From: Xenorhabdus doucetiae
GTDB taxonomy: Bacteria > Pseudomonadota > Gammaproteobacteria > Enterobacterales > Enterobacteriaceae
Reading direction: 5' to 3'
NCBI RefSeq assembly: GCF_000968195.1
Contig: NZ_FO704550.1
Location: forward strand, 124,001-188,000
Length of the DNA stretch: 64,000 nt
Shown here piece after piece: positions 1 through 7,872 of this stretch (positions within the stretch are counted from its first letter, which is position 1; each line of letters starts with the position of its first letter). Made by a program: the position numbers and the translations under genes. The notes beneath the pieces are model-generated. The model searched no databases and was not told the origin of the DNA. It saw nothing but the letters and a program-made list of their open reading frames with translations.

Positions 1-13
1 GTTTTTTCTTCAT
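1..13 (-). CDS. 5' end of a leftward gene (first codons only)
   Basis: On the minus strand an ATG at 13-11 is followed by Lys-Lys-Lys codons and runs off the window. A good Shine-Dalgarno sequence (AAGGAG) lies about eight bases upstream. Only four codons are visible, so the product cannot be named. A Lys-rich start would suit a signal peptide. A Fur-box-like site about 215 bp upstream (228-246) hints at an iron-regulated gene, which is inference only. Confidence 0.35.
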
Positions 14-227
14 GCCTTTTCTCCTTTGTGTGGCAGGAGTGATAAATAAACGGGGTCTTGCGATTAACAGAATGATTACTATCGTGATGAGATAATGAAT
101 AGACTGAAGTAATAGCAACCCAATCCTAGACAGATTTTTATATTTTGAATATGAAAAGATGTTTTGTTTGAGTTTTGGATCACATTTTAAGCCATTGATT
201 TGAAATTAAAGACTTTTTTACATTTGT

Positions 228-246
228 GATACTTATTATCATTAGG
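228..246 (-). promoter_or_regulatory. candidate Fur box
   Basis: Read on the minus strand, the 19-mer matches the classical Fur consensus (GATAATGATAATCATTATC) at 15 of 19 positions by hand alignment, including the unbroken core TAATGATAAT. It lies upstream of the leftward gene that starts at 13. Fur is the ferric-uptake repressor. One box some 200 bp from a start codon is suggestive but needs a promoter beside it. Confidence 0.4.
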
Positions 247-369
247 GGTTTAATTGCGTTGGTGATTAATGGGTACGGGTTATCGTTTATCCGGCAATAA
301 TATCGCGCCCGGATAATATTCCCGTGCCAGATGCAGGAAATAATTAATTCATTACAAGATTGATAAAGA

Positions 370-392
370 TCTGCGCTCCGTAACGGCGCAGA
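370..392 (-). terminator. hairpin after the reductase gene
   Basis: TCTGCGC (370-376) pairs perfectly with GCGCAGA (386-392) around a 9-base loop. It lies 44 bp beyond the stop of the leftward gene ending at 436. On the minus strand it is followed by a weakly T-rich stretch rather than a clean T-run, so it may be a poor terminator. Confidence 0.4.
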
Positions 393-435
393 GTGTCATT
401 CGACTCAGATCTATATGGATATGTGTGATTCATGG

Positions 436-978
436 CTATTTCGTCAATGTAATATCCATGATGGTTTCAATCGTGCCGTTTCGTAAACATCGCTGTTTAT
501 TCGGCGTTACATGAACAGGTTGACTCACGGGCAGGACAGGAATGCCAGAGCCTAAAAATACCGGAACGGTGGTAATAAACAGTTGTTGTAACTCTCCTGC
601 ATCGGCAAAACTGGCGGCAGTTTTGCCTCCTCCAATCACCCAAACATCTTTTCCTTTGGCTGCGGCTTTTGCCTTGGCTGCAATAGCTTGGGGATTGTCT
701 TGAGTGACAACGGCATTGATATCAGCAGAAAGCGTTAAATTTCGAGAGGAGAGGATAAAGGAAGGAATATTTTGATACGGCCATTCACCTGCGGCATTTT
801 TCATAATCCACTCATAAGTTCCAGTTCCTATAATTGCGGCACCGATATTCTGATAAAAAGCATCATAAGGCGTGGCATCATCACCGGGTGGACAATCATA
901 TAACCAATCTAATTCATGGTGCTCAGCCGCAATATAACCATCCATTGTGGCGGCGACATAATAGATGAGCTTCGACAT
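436..978 (-). CDS. dihydrofolate reductase family protein (RibD C-terminal-like)
   Basis: The 180-residue protein has the RibD C-terminal/DHFR-like fold signature seen in small YyaP/YwjB-type reductases. The N-terminus reads YYVAATMDGYIA, a GTGTYEW segment follows near residue 52, and the nucleotide-binding DVWVIGGGKTA lies near residues 111-121. An NADPH-dependent reductase role is expected from the family, but the substrate is unknown. The start is supported by an AGAGGA Shine-Dalgarno about seven bases upstream. It lies 19 bp downstream of the PaaX-family gene on the same strand, so the two are probably co-transcribed and the regulator may control it. Nothing looks broken. Confidence 0.8.
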   Translation of the reverse strand: MSKLIYYVAATMDGYIAAEHHELDWLYDCPPGDDATPYDAFYQNIGAAIIGTGTYEWIMKNAAGEWPYQNIPSFILSSRNLTLSADINAVVTQDNPQAIAAKAKAAAKGKDVWVIGGGKTAASFADAGELQQLFITTVPVFLGSGIPVLPVSQPVHVTPNKQRCLRNGTIETIMDITLTK

Positions 979-997
979 GGTTTTTTCCTCTCGAAAT

Positions 998-1945
998 TTA
1001 TTGGGAATAGACGTTCATTTCACTGTGTAAGCCACCAAAACGTCGATAATACGCCGCAGTGGGCTGAGGTAATTGACCAATGGTGGTTTCGCAACATTCA
1101 CTGACATAGCGTGTCGCGGCTAGGTCAATACGCTGATAAATATTGATACACAAATTACGGGCAATCTGCCCTTCCCATTGTGCGGGTAGCAGGGCATTCG
1201 GCAGCAGTGGATCACGCAGGACGATGCGGCGGTAAAAGTGGATGAGTAACAGGCGTAGCTGGAAACAGCGTTCTGGTGTCAGGTCGGCTTCATGGCAATC
1301 CCGCAACAGTGCCATCAACGGGCGGAACGAAACGATAAATTCGTGATAGTGCTGTGATACCTGTTCCAGTGACCAATTGACAGAGACGAGTTCTTTCAGG
1401 TTCTGTTCCGAACGCGTGTAAGGATAATCAGCCCGGAAATAGATGACAGAATCGCTGGCGTTGAGTTCCCCCAATAGCGTGGGAATGTCTCTTTGTGGAC
1501 TGCTTGGGGCGGCCATCAGGCTACTGTTAAATTGGGCAAACCCAAGCCAGCCTAGCGCTTTTTTCAGGCGGGTACGCGCGTTCTTAGCGACGCCTTCCAG
1601 GAGGAGTAGATCCCATTTGCCATCCCATTCCGGTTGTTCACTAAGATAGATTTTGTCCTCTGCATGACGGAACTGATTCATACCCCGTTCGGCGATGCGG
1701 TAATAACTGCGTCGCCCCAATTTTTCTACCGTAAGCCACCCCTCTTTTTGCAGTCTGAATACGGCTGTTCTCACGAAACGGTCACTAAACCCCATCGGTT
1801 CCAGCAAGAGGCTCAAGCTGCCAAGCCAGACTTCACCGCCCCGGTGGTTGAGTGCATCACCGTATAAGGAGATGATCAGCGATGTCCCGCTGATGGGCTG
1901 TGCATTGAGGGCGTACCGAATAAAGTCGTCAAGTTTGTGTGCCAT
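998..1945 (-). CDS. paaX: PaaX-family transcriptional regulator
   Basis: The 315-residue protein matches the PaaX family. It has an N-terminal winged helix (residues about 15-90, with FVRTAVFRLQKEGWL as the recognition region), a central domain starting near EQPEWDGKWDLLLL, and the PaaX C-terminal domain rich in Arg and Leu. In E. coli PaaX represses the phenylacetate catabolic operon and is relieved by phenylacetyl-CoA. No other paa gene is visible here; the only same-strand neighbour is the reductase 19 bp downstream. It could therefore be a genuine PaaX whose targets lie elsewhere, or a paralogue controlling the reductase. Length is normal for the family (about 316). Confidence 0.8.
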   Translation of the reverse strand: MAHKLDDFIRYALNAQPISGTSLIISLYGDALNHRGGEVWLGSLSLLLEPMGFSDRFVRTAVFRLQKEGWLTVEKLGRRSYYRIAERGMNQFRHAEDKIYLSEQPEWDGKWDLLLLEGVAKNARTRLKKALGWLGFAQFNSSLMAAPSSPQRDIPTLLGELNASDSVIYFRADYPYTRSEQNLKELVSVNWSLEQVSQHYHEFIVSFRPLMALLRDCHEADLTPERCFQLRLLLIHFYRRIVLRDPLLPNALLPAQWEGQIARNLCINIYQRIDLAATRYVSECCETTIGQLPQPTAAYYRRFGGLHSEMNVYSQ

Positions 1946-2143
1946 AGTTGCTGTAATTTGCTCATAAAGTGTGTCATGACATTAGCATAACGGTATAAAT
2001 GGGCTTAGGGAAAGGCTCCCTGTCATTGAACTTGGATGACGAAAATTTATTCATGTAATTAGTTGTCGATTATTCTCACCACCTTGCTTTCTGGGGGTGG
2101 TAAGGGCTTCTGGTGTTTTCGCAACAGGATGAAAAGTAATAAC

Positions 2144-3022
2144 CTAACTAATCCGTAACTCTTTGCTTAACAATTCCAATATGCTATTCACCTTAGGAAA
2201 CAATTGCCTTCCAATCGGCCAGACTAAATTCAGGGGCAAACCATCTGTGGTCAGTTCAGGCAAAATTGTCACTAAATCACCTCGTTTTATATCATCACGT
2301 ATCAACCACGTTGCTAATTGTGCTATGCCATACCCGGCTTTAACTGCACTAACCTGAGCCTCGCCGCTACCCACGATGATACGCCCTTCCATTGTCTTAC
2401 GTTCAACCAAACCAGTATTATTTGTAATCAACCAAGGACTCGTACTTCCATCAGCCTTACCGTAGAGCACAGAATCATGACATACCAGTTCGTCCGCTGA
2501 CGCTGGTGTGCCGTGTTTTGCTAAGTAGCTGGGTGAAGCACAAAAAATTAAACGTTCCCTGCCAAGATAACGATGCCCCAAGGACGCTGGCCAGTGTTCC
2601 GCTCCTCCAATACGTACAGCCACATCTATTCCCTCATTTAGCAGATCAACAAAGCGATCAGTGAGCGATATGTGAGGCAGTAAATAGGGATGTTGTTCTG
2701 TAAATTGTAAAAGTAGCGGCAAAACGCGTAAACGGCCAAACGCCTCTGGTGCATCTAATCGCAATCGCCCTACAGGCTCTTTAAATTGAGTGCTGAGAAC
2801 AACTTCTGCTTCTTTTAAGTCCGCGAGTACACGGACACAAGTGCGGTAGAATGCACTCCCAGCATCAGTCATCGTTAATCGGCGAGTTGTTCGTTCAAAC
2901 AGGCGAGTGCCCAGTCGATCTTCTAAGCGTGCCACACTCTTGCTAATTGCAGAATTGGTCAAATTCAACTGATGTCCAGCTGCGGTGAAACTACCTGAAT
3001 CAGCAGTGACTACGAAAGCTTC
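2144..3022 (-). pseudogene. LysR-family regulator, 5' end cut off by an IS630 element
   Basis: The open frame encodes a LysR-type regulator from within its N-terminal helix-turn-helix (FTAAGHQLNLTNSAISKSV) through the effector-binding domain, ending normally at 2144. In-frame codons continue upstream to Glu-Ala-Phe at 3022-3014, where the sequence enters the terminal repeat of the insertion sequence and soon meets a stop. The first residues lie beyond the element near 4140-4165: removing the element and one TA copy restores Lys-Pro-Asp-Ile-Glu-Ala-Phe. No ATG was found for that outer part; an ATA stands where ATG might be expected. A TTG at 2968 could start a shortened protein without the first DNA-binding helix, so the gene is probably inactive. 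Confidence 0.8.
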
Positions 3023-3031
3023 TATACCAAT

Positions 3032-3859
3032 CTAACTTGAAGATGCAGGTTTTAAAATCTGAAAGTTGTCAGTCAGTCTAGTCGTGAGTTCTTTCGCTTT
3101 TTCTGGCAAAGTGACATGAAAAAAGTGACGAAGGGTTTCACGGAATGTCTTCGCATCCGGAAAATAAACATTGTTACGTACTTGCTCATTCATATACTTC
3201 CACAATCGCTCTATTGGATTGAGGTTTGGGCTGTAAGGCGGTAGGTAATGCAGTTCAATATTAAGGACATATGCCACCTCTTTCACCAATTCTGCCCGGT
3301 GGTAACCCGCCCCATCCAGAATAATATGAATTTTTTGCGAAAGTGGGTAAGTTTCTCTAATAGCGCCGAAAAAATACGCGATATTTTCGGCATTGATACT
3401 CGGGTATTCACGGATCACGGTGTCTTCAATTCGTTGTAAATTGAGGGCGCCCAGAAGATTGAGACGGGTACGACTGCCGGTGGTTTCGACCACTTTTACC
3501 TGATTTTTCCCCGCTTTCATCCAACCATAGCTGAGCTTTGTGGACTGCGAAGGATGCACCGCATCAATAAATAGGATAGGTTCATTCTGACCTGCCCGGT
3601 CTTTCAGAGACTGGTAGTCATCAATAAATTGTTGCTGCTTATCCGCATCGAATTTATGAGGAACGCCCTTTGGCTTTTTGTAGCTGAAACCTTGTCGGTG
3701 AAGCCATTTCGTCATGCCTCCCACGCTGAAAGACACCTGCCAACGAGCTCGTACATAATCCACAATTTGAGCGGGCGTATGCAGCAAATTTGCCGTCAAA
3801 TAATCAAACAAGATCGGGCGGTTTGTTTTGGCAAAGAGATGGCTTTCAGAAACCCCCAT
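3032..3859 (-). pseudogene. IS630 transposase, C-terminal part (DDE domain)
   Basis: The 275-residue frame carries the winged-helix region (VGGMTKWLHRQGFSYKKPKG) and the DDE catalytic core of IS630 transposases: LFIDAVHPSQ (first Asp), IILDGAGYHRA (second Asp) and YLPPYSPNLNPIERLWK (final Glu). The N-terminal helix-turn-helix lies in another frame upstream, so no single frame gives a full protein of about 345 residues. Restoring it would need removal of an extra T near 3858 and other single-base changes between 3860 and 3960. That is more than one programmed frameshift could explain, so the copy is probably inactive by itself. Confidence 0.8.
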
Positions 3860-4079
3860 TTCCGGGGGTGAGTTTTTCCTGGCGCGATGAAAATCTTTTA
3901 GGGGACGGCCTTACCGTAGTTTCCATGAAAACGTAAGGGCCCTGAGCAATCATCTGAGCTGTCCAGCCCTCTGACGCCAAAAGCACGGCCTTGATGCGAT
4001 CACAGACTCGACTATCACGAGTGGTATCATGCATCAATTCGAGGGCACGTTTTTGTTCTGGTGTCAGATGAATTTTCAT
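3846..4079 (-). pseudogene. IS630 transposase, N-terminal part (HTH)
   Basis: Starting at Met of MKIHLTPEQKRALELMH, this short frame matches the N-terminal helix-turn-helix of IS630 transposases through EGWTAQMIAQ. After residue 40 the reading shifts: an alternate frame supplies the expected HETTVRRHLKDF-type text. This frame then regains the family signature KLTPGNGG before a TGA. Two or more indels are needed to explain this, so it is a decayed gene rather than a clean two-frame transposase. Confidence 0.65.
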
Positions 4080-4302
4080 GATTGCAAGCATGATCGGGTT
4101 TGGATAAGAAATCAAGCATCTTCAATGGCGATTGGTATATATCTGGCTTTATGAAATGTTGTGACTGAATCTATTCATTGAGTATGGGGAGTAAAGCCTT
4201 GTCGTTGCTGGGTTGGTGATATTCAATATTTTCTAGGGGTACACCCTTTGGTACACGCTAAATCGAGGTGTTCCTTAACATCCTCAAAAAAGCGTGCTGT
4301 TA

Positions 4303-4701
4303 TCATGGATTACAGCTCAGATTAGTATAGTCCACCAATTCGCGTAGGTGCTGCGCCAACTGGTCAACGGTTTTCTCGCCCGTAGCGGCATCTACTGTTA
4401 AGTTTTCCAATGTATTGTCGTTATCAAGGATCTTGATACCGTTACGATAGAGAAAAGTCATGGTAACGAAAAACGCTGTGCGCTTATTACCATCATTGAA
4501 AATATGACCACGAGCGATAGCAGCCCAATAGGTCGCTGCAAGTTCAAAAATATCTGTTATGCCTTCATAGTGTGTACGGTTTTGTACCCGATAGATGAGT
4601 GCTTCAGCTCTACCAGAATCGGGCATTCCGGCAACGCCGGGAAGCCGTTGTAATATTCGGTCATGAAAAGCGATAACTTCCTGTGCGCTGACCCATATCA
4701 T
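4303..4701 (-). CDS. doc: Doc-type Fic-fold toxin (death-on-curing)
   Basis: The 132-residue protein carries the Doc/Fic motif HIFNDGNKRTA (residues about 66-76) and the early GRAEALIYRVQN segment typical of Doc. Doc phosphorylates elongation factor EF-Tu and stops translation; Phd neutralises it. The ATG overlaps the stop of the upstream antitoxin gene by four bases, the usual coupled arrangement. The length suits Doc (about 126). All motif residues needed for activity (His, Phe, Asp, Asn, Lys, Arg) are present, so the toxin looks intact. Confidence 0.88.
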   Translation of the reverse strand: MIWVSAQEVIAFHDRILQRLPGVAGMPDSGRAEALIYRVQNRTHYEGITDIFELAATYWAAIARGHIFNDGNKRTAFFVTMTFLYRNGIKILDNDNTLENLTVDAATGEKTVDQLAQHLRELVDYTNLSCNP

Positions 4702-4919
4702 CGATTTGTCAGCGCCTCTATCGTATGCCCATGACGTTGCATAATCGCATCGAACTCTGCATCCAGCTTAGCGTTTTGCCAAGCATCGAATTCTGCTTTA
4801 CTGATAACGACTGCTGAGCTGCCGTCTCGACGGGTAATTTCAACAGGTTCACCGTGAGCCGCTGTGTCCAACACTTCCGCGATGTTGGCACGGGCTTGAG
4901 TTGAGGTGTATGTACGCAT
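4698..4919 (-). CDS. phd: Phd/YefM-family antitoxin
   Basis: The 73-residue protein has the Phd/YefM DNA-binding domain (TSTQARANIAEVLDTAAHGEPVEITR, split at residues 4-29; SSAVVISKAEFDAW at 33-46) and a charged C-terminal tail expected to wrap the toxin. It neutralises Doc and represses its own operon. The start is supported by a GGAGGA Shine-Dalgarno seven bases upstream, and it overlaps doc by four bases. A paired TGTACA site immediately upstream (4936-4954) is the probable operator. Confidence 0.88.
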   Translation of the reverse strand: MRTYTSTQARANIAEVLDTAAHGEPVEITRRDGSSAVVISKAEFDAWQNAKLDAEFDAIMQRHGHTIEALTNR

Positions 4920-4935
4920 AATATTCCTCCAAATC

Positions 4936-4954
4936 TGTACATATTAATTGTACA
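4936..4954 (-). promoter_or_regulatory. putative Phd operator (two TGTACA sites)
   Basis: TGTACA occurs at 4936-4941 and 4949-4954, separated by seven AT bases, just upstream of the phd ribosome-binding site. Each half is itself palindromic. Short GTAC-centred palindromes in tandem are typical of Phd operators, so autoregulation is likely. Confidence 0.5.
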
Positions 4955-5074
4955 TTTCTTGGGTGATTATTCAACAACGCAGATAAAGTTTTGCAGTCTA
5001 TGGATTCATTTGGTTCACGTCACCACATCATGCCTACGTTACGTAATCCTCACGAAATAAACGTAAACCCCACG

Positions 5075-5109
5075 TAAAAAGCCAGCTATAACAAGGTATA
5101 TGCTGGCTT
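5075..5109 (-). terminator. intrinsic terminator of yicC
   Basis: On the minus strand AAGCCAGC (5109-5102) pairs with GCTGGCTT (5086-5079), helped by inner TATA pairing, and is followed by a T-run. It lies about 30 bp after the yicC stop and fits a rho-independent terminator. Confidence 0.7.
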
Positions 5110-5138
5110 GATGAAGGGTTGTGAATTTCTAGGAAACC

Positions 5139-6002
5139 CTATTCAATATTTTGGATCTGCTCGCGCATTTGCTCAATCAGCACTTTCAACTCAATCGCAG
5201 AATTGGTGATATCCGCATTAATGGATTTTGAAGCCAATGTATTCGATTCGCGGTTAAATTCCTGCATCATGAAATCCAACCGGCGGCCAACGGCTTCTTT
5301 TTTCTTCAGGATATTGCGTGTCTCTTTAACGTGGGCATCCAGACGATCCAACTCTTCTGCCACATCAATACGTTGAGCTAATAAAATGAGTTCTTGCTCA
5401 AGGCGGCCATTATCCAGTTGAATTTGTGCCTCTTCCAGCTTGGTCTGCAAGCGTTCGCGCTGCCATTGCAGGATTGCCGGCATTTGTTCCCGGACTTTCA
5501 TCGCCTCCACGGTGACCGCATCCAAACGCTGTTCAATCAGTGTCTTGAGAGCTTGTCCTTCCGTCTCACGGCTCTGGATAAATGCATCCAGTGCCAGATC
5601 TAATTCCACCAGCAATTGGGCACTGATGGCATCCAAATCTTGCTCTTCGGCAGACATCACGCCCGGCCAGCGCAGGATATCCACCGGATTAATTTCACCT
5701 TCATTACTTTGCTGTTTCACCCAGCTTGCCGCTTCAACCAGTTGTTTTGCCAGATTTTCATTCAGCATTAAGGCGCTTTGGGCAAGGGTGCCCAGTTCAA
5801 AACGCAGGTTACATTCCACTTTACCGCGCGTCAGGCGGGAACGAATGCGCTCACGGATGACAGGTTCAAGGCTCCTGAATTGCTCTGGCAGGCGAATATA
5901 GGTTTCCAGGTAACGCTGATTGACGGAACGCAGTTCCCAGGCTGCATTGCCCCAATCCCCCTTGATATCTCGCCGTGCAAAAGCGGTCATACTACGGATC
6001 AT
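5139..6002 (-). CDS. yicC: YicC-family endoribonuclease
   Basis: This is a full-length (287-residue) YicC protein. It starts MIRSMTAFARRD, has the N-terminal YicC domain (about 1-155) and ends with the conserved DUF1732 region (KKKEAVGRRLDFMMQEFNRE, near 232-251, and the SNTLASKS segment). In E. coli YicC is an endoribonuclease linked to decay of the small RNA RyhB. It sits divergently from rph as in E. coli, with a 123-bp shared promoter region. The terminator at 5075-5109 ends its transcript. Confidence 0.93.
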   Translation of the reverse strand: MIRSMTAFARRDIKGDWGNAAWELRSVNQRYLETYIRLPEQFRSLEPVIRERIRSRLTRGKVECNLRFELGTLAQSALMLNENLAKQLVEAASWVKQQSNEGEINPVDILRWPGVMSAEEQDLDAISAQLLVELDLALDAFIQSRETEGQALKTLIEQRLDAVTVEAMKVREQMPAILQWQRERLQTKLEEAQIQLDNGRLEQELILLAQRIDVAEELDRLDAHVKETRNILKKKEAVGRRLDFMMQEFNRESNTLASKSINADITNSAIELKVLIEQMREQIQNIE

Positions 6003-6125
6003 AATTCATTCCCAGTTTATAAATGATGGGCGGATTATAACGTCCCATGCAGATGCAGGATAGGCATTCGCCGCTTTAGGCCGTATAATGCGCCCCCAAT
6101 CATTGCGAACAACGGAGATCACACT

Positions 6126-6869
6126 ATGAGCTTAGTAGGAAAGCGTCCGGCGGGAAGAGCAGCGGGGCAGGTGCGTCCTATTAAAATGACCCGTCATTAC
6201 ACTAAACACGCGGAAGGCTCTGTTCTGGTGGAATTTGGGGATACCAAAGTGTTATGTAATGCCTCCGTTGAAGAAGGAATTCCACGTTTCCTGAAAGGTC
6301 AGGGGCAAGGCTGGATCACGGCCGAGTACGGCATGTTGCCGCGGGCGACCAATAGCCGTAATGCGCGTGAAGCGGCCAGGGGCAAACAAACCGGCCGCAC
6401 GATGGAAATCCAACGCCTGATTGCACGTTCGCTGCGTGCTGCCGTCGATTTGAAAAAACTGGGTGAATTTACCATTACGCTGGATTGCGATGTGATCCAA
6501 GCGGATGGCGGTACGCGCACGGCGGCTATTTCTGGTGCTTGTGTGGCATTGGTTGATGCCCTGAATAAGTTAGTTGCGGATGGCAAACTGAAAGAAAGCC
6601 CACTGAAATCGATGGTTGCGGCAGTCTCTGTTGGGATCGTTGAGGGTGAAGGACGTTGTGATCTGGAATATGTCGAAGACTCTGCGGCCGAAACTGACAT
6701 GAATATTGTCATGATGGATGACGGCAGAATGATTGAAGTGCAGGGCACGGCAGAAGGTGAACCGTTCAGCCATGATGAATTGCTCTCACTGCTCTCATTG
6801 GCAAAAGAGGGACTGGAGACGATTTTCAAAGCGCAGCGAGATGCGTTGGAACAAGTTCCACTAAAATAA
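6126..6869 (+). CDS. rph: ribonuclease PH
   Basis: The 247-residue RNase PH trims tRNA 3' ends using phosphate. Conserved text includes RPAGRAAGQVRPI, GWITAEYGMLPRAT and the hexamer-interface RTMEIQRLIARSLRAAVDL, then DVIQADGGTRTAAI (active-site Asp region). It is slightly longer than the usual 238 residues, the extra lying at the C-terminus. A likely -10 (TATAAT, 6084-6089) precedes it. As in most enterics it is followed by pyrE, and translation of its end may set transcription through the intercistronic hairpin at 6880-6904. Confidence 0.95.
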   Translation: MSLVGKRPAGRAAGQVRPIKMTRHYTKHAEGSVLVEFGDTKVLCNASVEEGIPRFLKGQGQGWITAEYGMLPRATNSRNAREAARGKQTGRTMEIQRLIARSLRAAVDLKKLGEFTITLDCDVIQADGGTRTAAISGACVALVDALNKLVADGKLKESPLKSMVAAVSVGIVEGEGRCDLEYVEDSAAETDMNIVMMDDGRMIEVQGTAEGEPFSHDELLSLLSLAKEGLETIFKAQRDALEQVPLK

Positions 6870-6879
6870 TCAATAAATC

Positions 6880-6904
6880 AGGCGGCGGAAGAGTCGCCTT
6901 TTTT
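6880..6904 (+). terminator. rph-pyrE attenuator-like hairpin
   Basis: AGGCGGC (6880-6886) pairs with GTCGCCT (6893-6899, one G-T pair) and is followed by six Ts, a standard rho-independent terminator. It lies 11 bases after the rph stop and about 65 bases before pyrE. In E. coli the equivalent site is the pyrE attenuator: when UTP is low, RNA polymerase slows, ribosomes finishing rph stay close behind and block the hairpin, and pyrE is expressed. The same control is inferred here. Confidence 0.75.
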
Positions 6905-6969
6905 ATGCCCGCAATATACCTGATACCTGCAATAGTAATGAATGACAAAATCAAAGAGGAGAAACTCCA

Positions 6970-7611
6970 ATGAAAGCCTATCAGCGCGAATTTATTGAGC
7001 TGGCACTGAAAAAACAGGTGCTGAAATTTGGCGAATTTACGCTGAAATCGGGTCGCAAAAGTCCGTACTTTTTCAATGCGGGTCTGTTTAATACCGGGCG
7101 CGATTTGGCGTTGATTGGCCGTTTCTATGCGGCAGCGCTGCTGGATAGCGGAATTCAGTGTGATTTGCTGTTTGGGCCGGCTTATAAGGGGATTCCGATT
7201 GCGACAACCACCGCAGTGGCACTAGCTGAACATCATGATATTGATATGCCATATTGCTTTAACCGCAAGGAAGCCAAAGATCACGGCGAAGGGGGTTCGC
7301 TGGTTGGCAGTCCGCTGCAAGGCAATGTGGTTGTTGTCGATGATGTTATTACCGCAGGTACGGCGATCCGTGAGTCGATGGAAATCATTAAACAGCACGG
7401 GGCAACGCTGTCTGGTGTGATTTTGTGTCTGGATCGTCAGGAGCGTGGTCGTGAAACGCTTTCAGCGATTCAAGAAGTGGAACGTGACTACCATTGTCAG
7501 GTTTTCTCCATCATTACCTTGAATGATTTGGTCAGTTATTTACGCGAAAATCCAGAGATGCAATCCCATTTGGAAGCGGTGGAAGCGTATCGTAAAGAAT
7601 ACGGTATTTGA
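6970..7611 (+). CDS. pyrE: orotate phosphoribosyltransferase
   Basis: The 213-residue enzyme makes orotidine 5'-phosphate from orotate and PRPP, the fifth step of pyrimidine synthesis. The PRPP-binding motif VVVVDDVITAGTAIRE is at about 119-134, and FGPAYKGIPIA is also present. AGAGGAG lies just upstream of the ATG. It is the second gene of the rph-pyrE unit and is probably attenuated by the hairpin at 6880-6904. Confidence 0.96.
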   Translation: MKAYQREFIELALKKQVLKFGEFTLKSGRKSPYFFNAGLFNTGRDLALIGRFYAAALLDSGIQCDLLFGPAYKGIPIATTTAVALAEHHDIDMPYCFNRKEAKDHGEGGSLVGSPLQGNVVVVDDVITAGTAIRESMEIIKQHGATLSGVILCLDRQERGRETLSAIQEVERDYHCQVFSIITLNDLVSYLRENPEMQSHLEAVEAYRKEYGI

Positions 7612-7651
7612 TGGGCAGTCAATATTGCCAGCAGTAATGATAGGTTGAGTG

Positions 7652-7688
7652 AAAAAAAAATCCCTCGCCCAAGGGTGGGCGGGGTGAG
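7652..7688 (-). terminator. intrinsic terminator for leftward transcription (slmA side)
   Basis: Read leftward, CCCCGCCC pairs with GGGCGAGG across a six-base loop (7684-7663, one G-T pair) and is followed by GA and nine Ts (7660-7652). This strong terminator faces transcripts coming from slmA at 7873 and also separates them from the end of pyrE at 7611. Confidence 0.7.
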
Positions 7689-7872
7689 TAGTAGAAATGG
7701 CATCTATCATGGTAAGGATGGTGACAATGATGCCATTATTGAGCTACTGAGTCGTGAACTCAATGAGCCGGAACATAGTAACACAACTCAATAAAAAATC
7801 CGCACGTTATCCTTCGCTGCATAATAAAAGATGCGAATTTATGATGCTGCGATAAGCGATTGTCGTGGCAGA

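Larger units (their letters stand above)
14..435. other. intergenic region with regulatory-looking repeats
   Basis: No open frame here looks like a gene. The stretch is AT-rich and lies between the leftward gene starting at 13 and the 3' end of the leftward reductase gene. It holds a Fur-box-like 19-mer at 228-246, an 8-bp perfect inverted repeat TTATCCGG/CCGGATAA (287-294 and 309-316), and a terminator-like hairpin at 370-392. No tRNA-like fold was noticed. Confidence 0.5.
3025..4137 (-). mobile_element. IS630-family insertion sequence
   Basis: The element is about 1.1 kb with inverted terminal repeats beginning TACCAATC and sharing TTGAAGATGC further in. The left copy is at 3025-3047 and the right copy ends at 4137. 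Each side has TA (3023-3024 and 4138-4139), fitting the TA target-site duplication typical of IS630/Tc1/mariner elements. It carries an IS630 transposase in two frames with several apparent indels. It is inserted in the first codons of a LysR-type gene, transcribed in the same direction. Confidence 0.85.
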
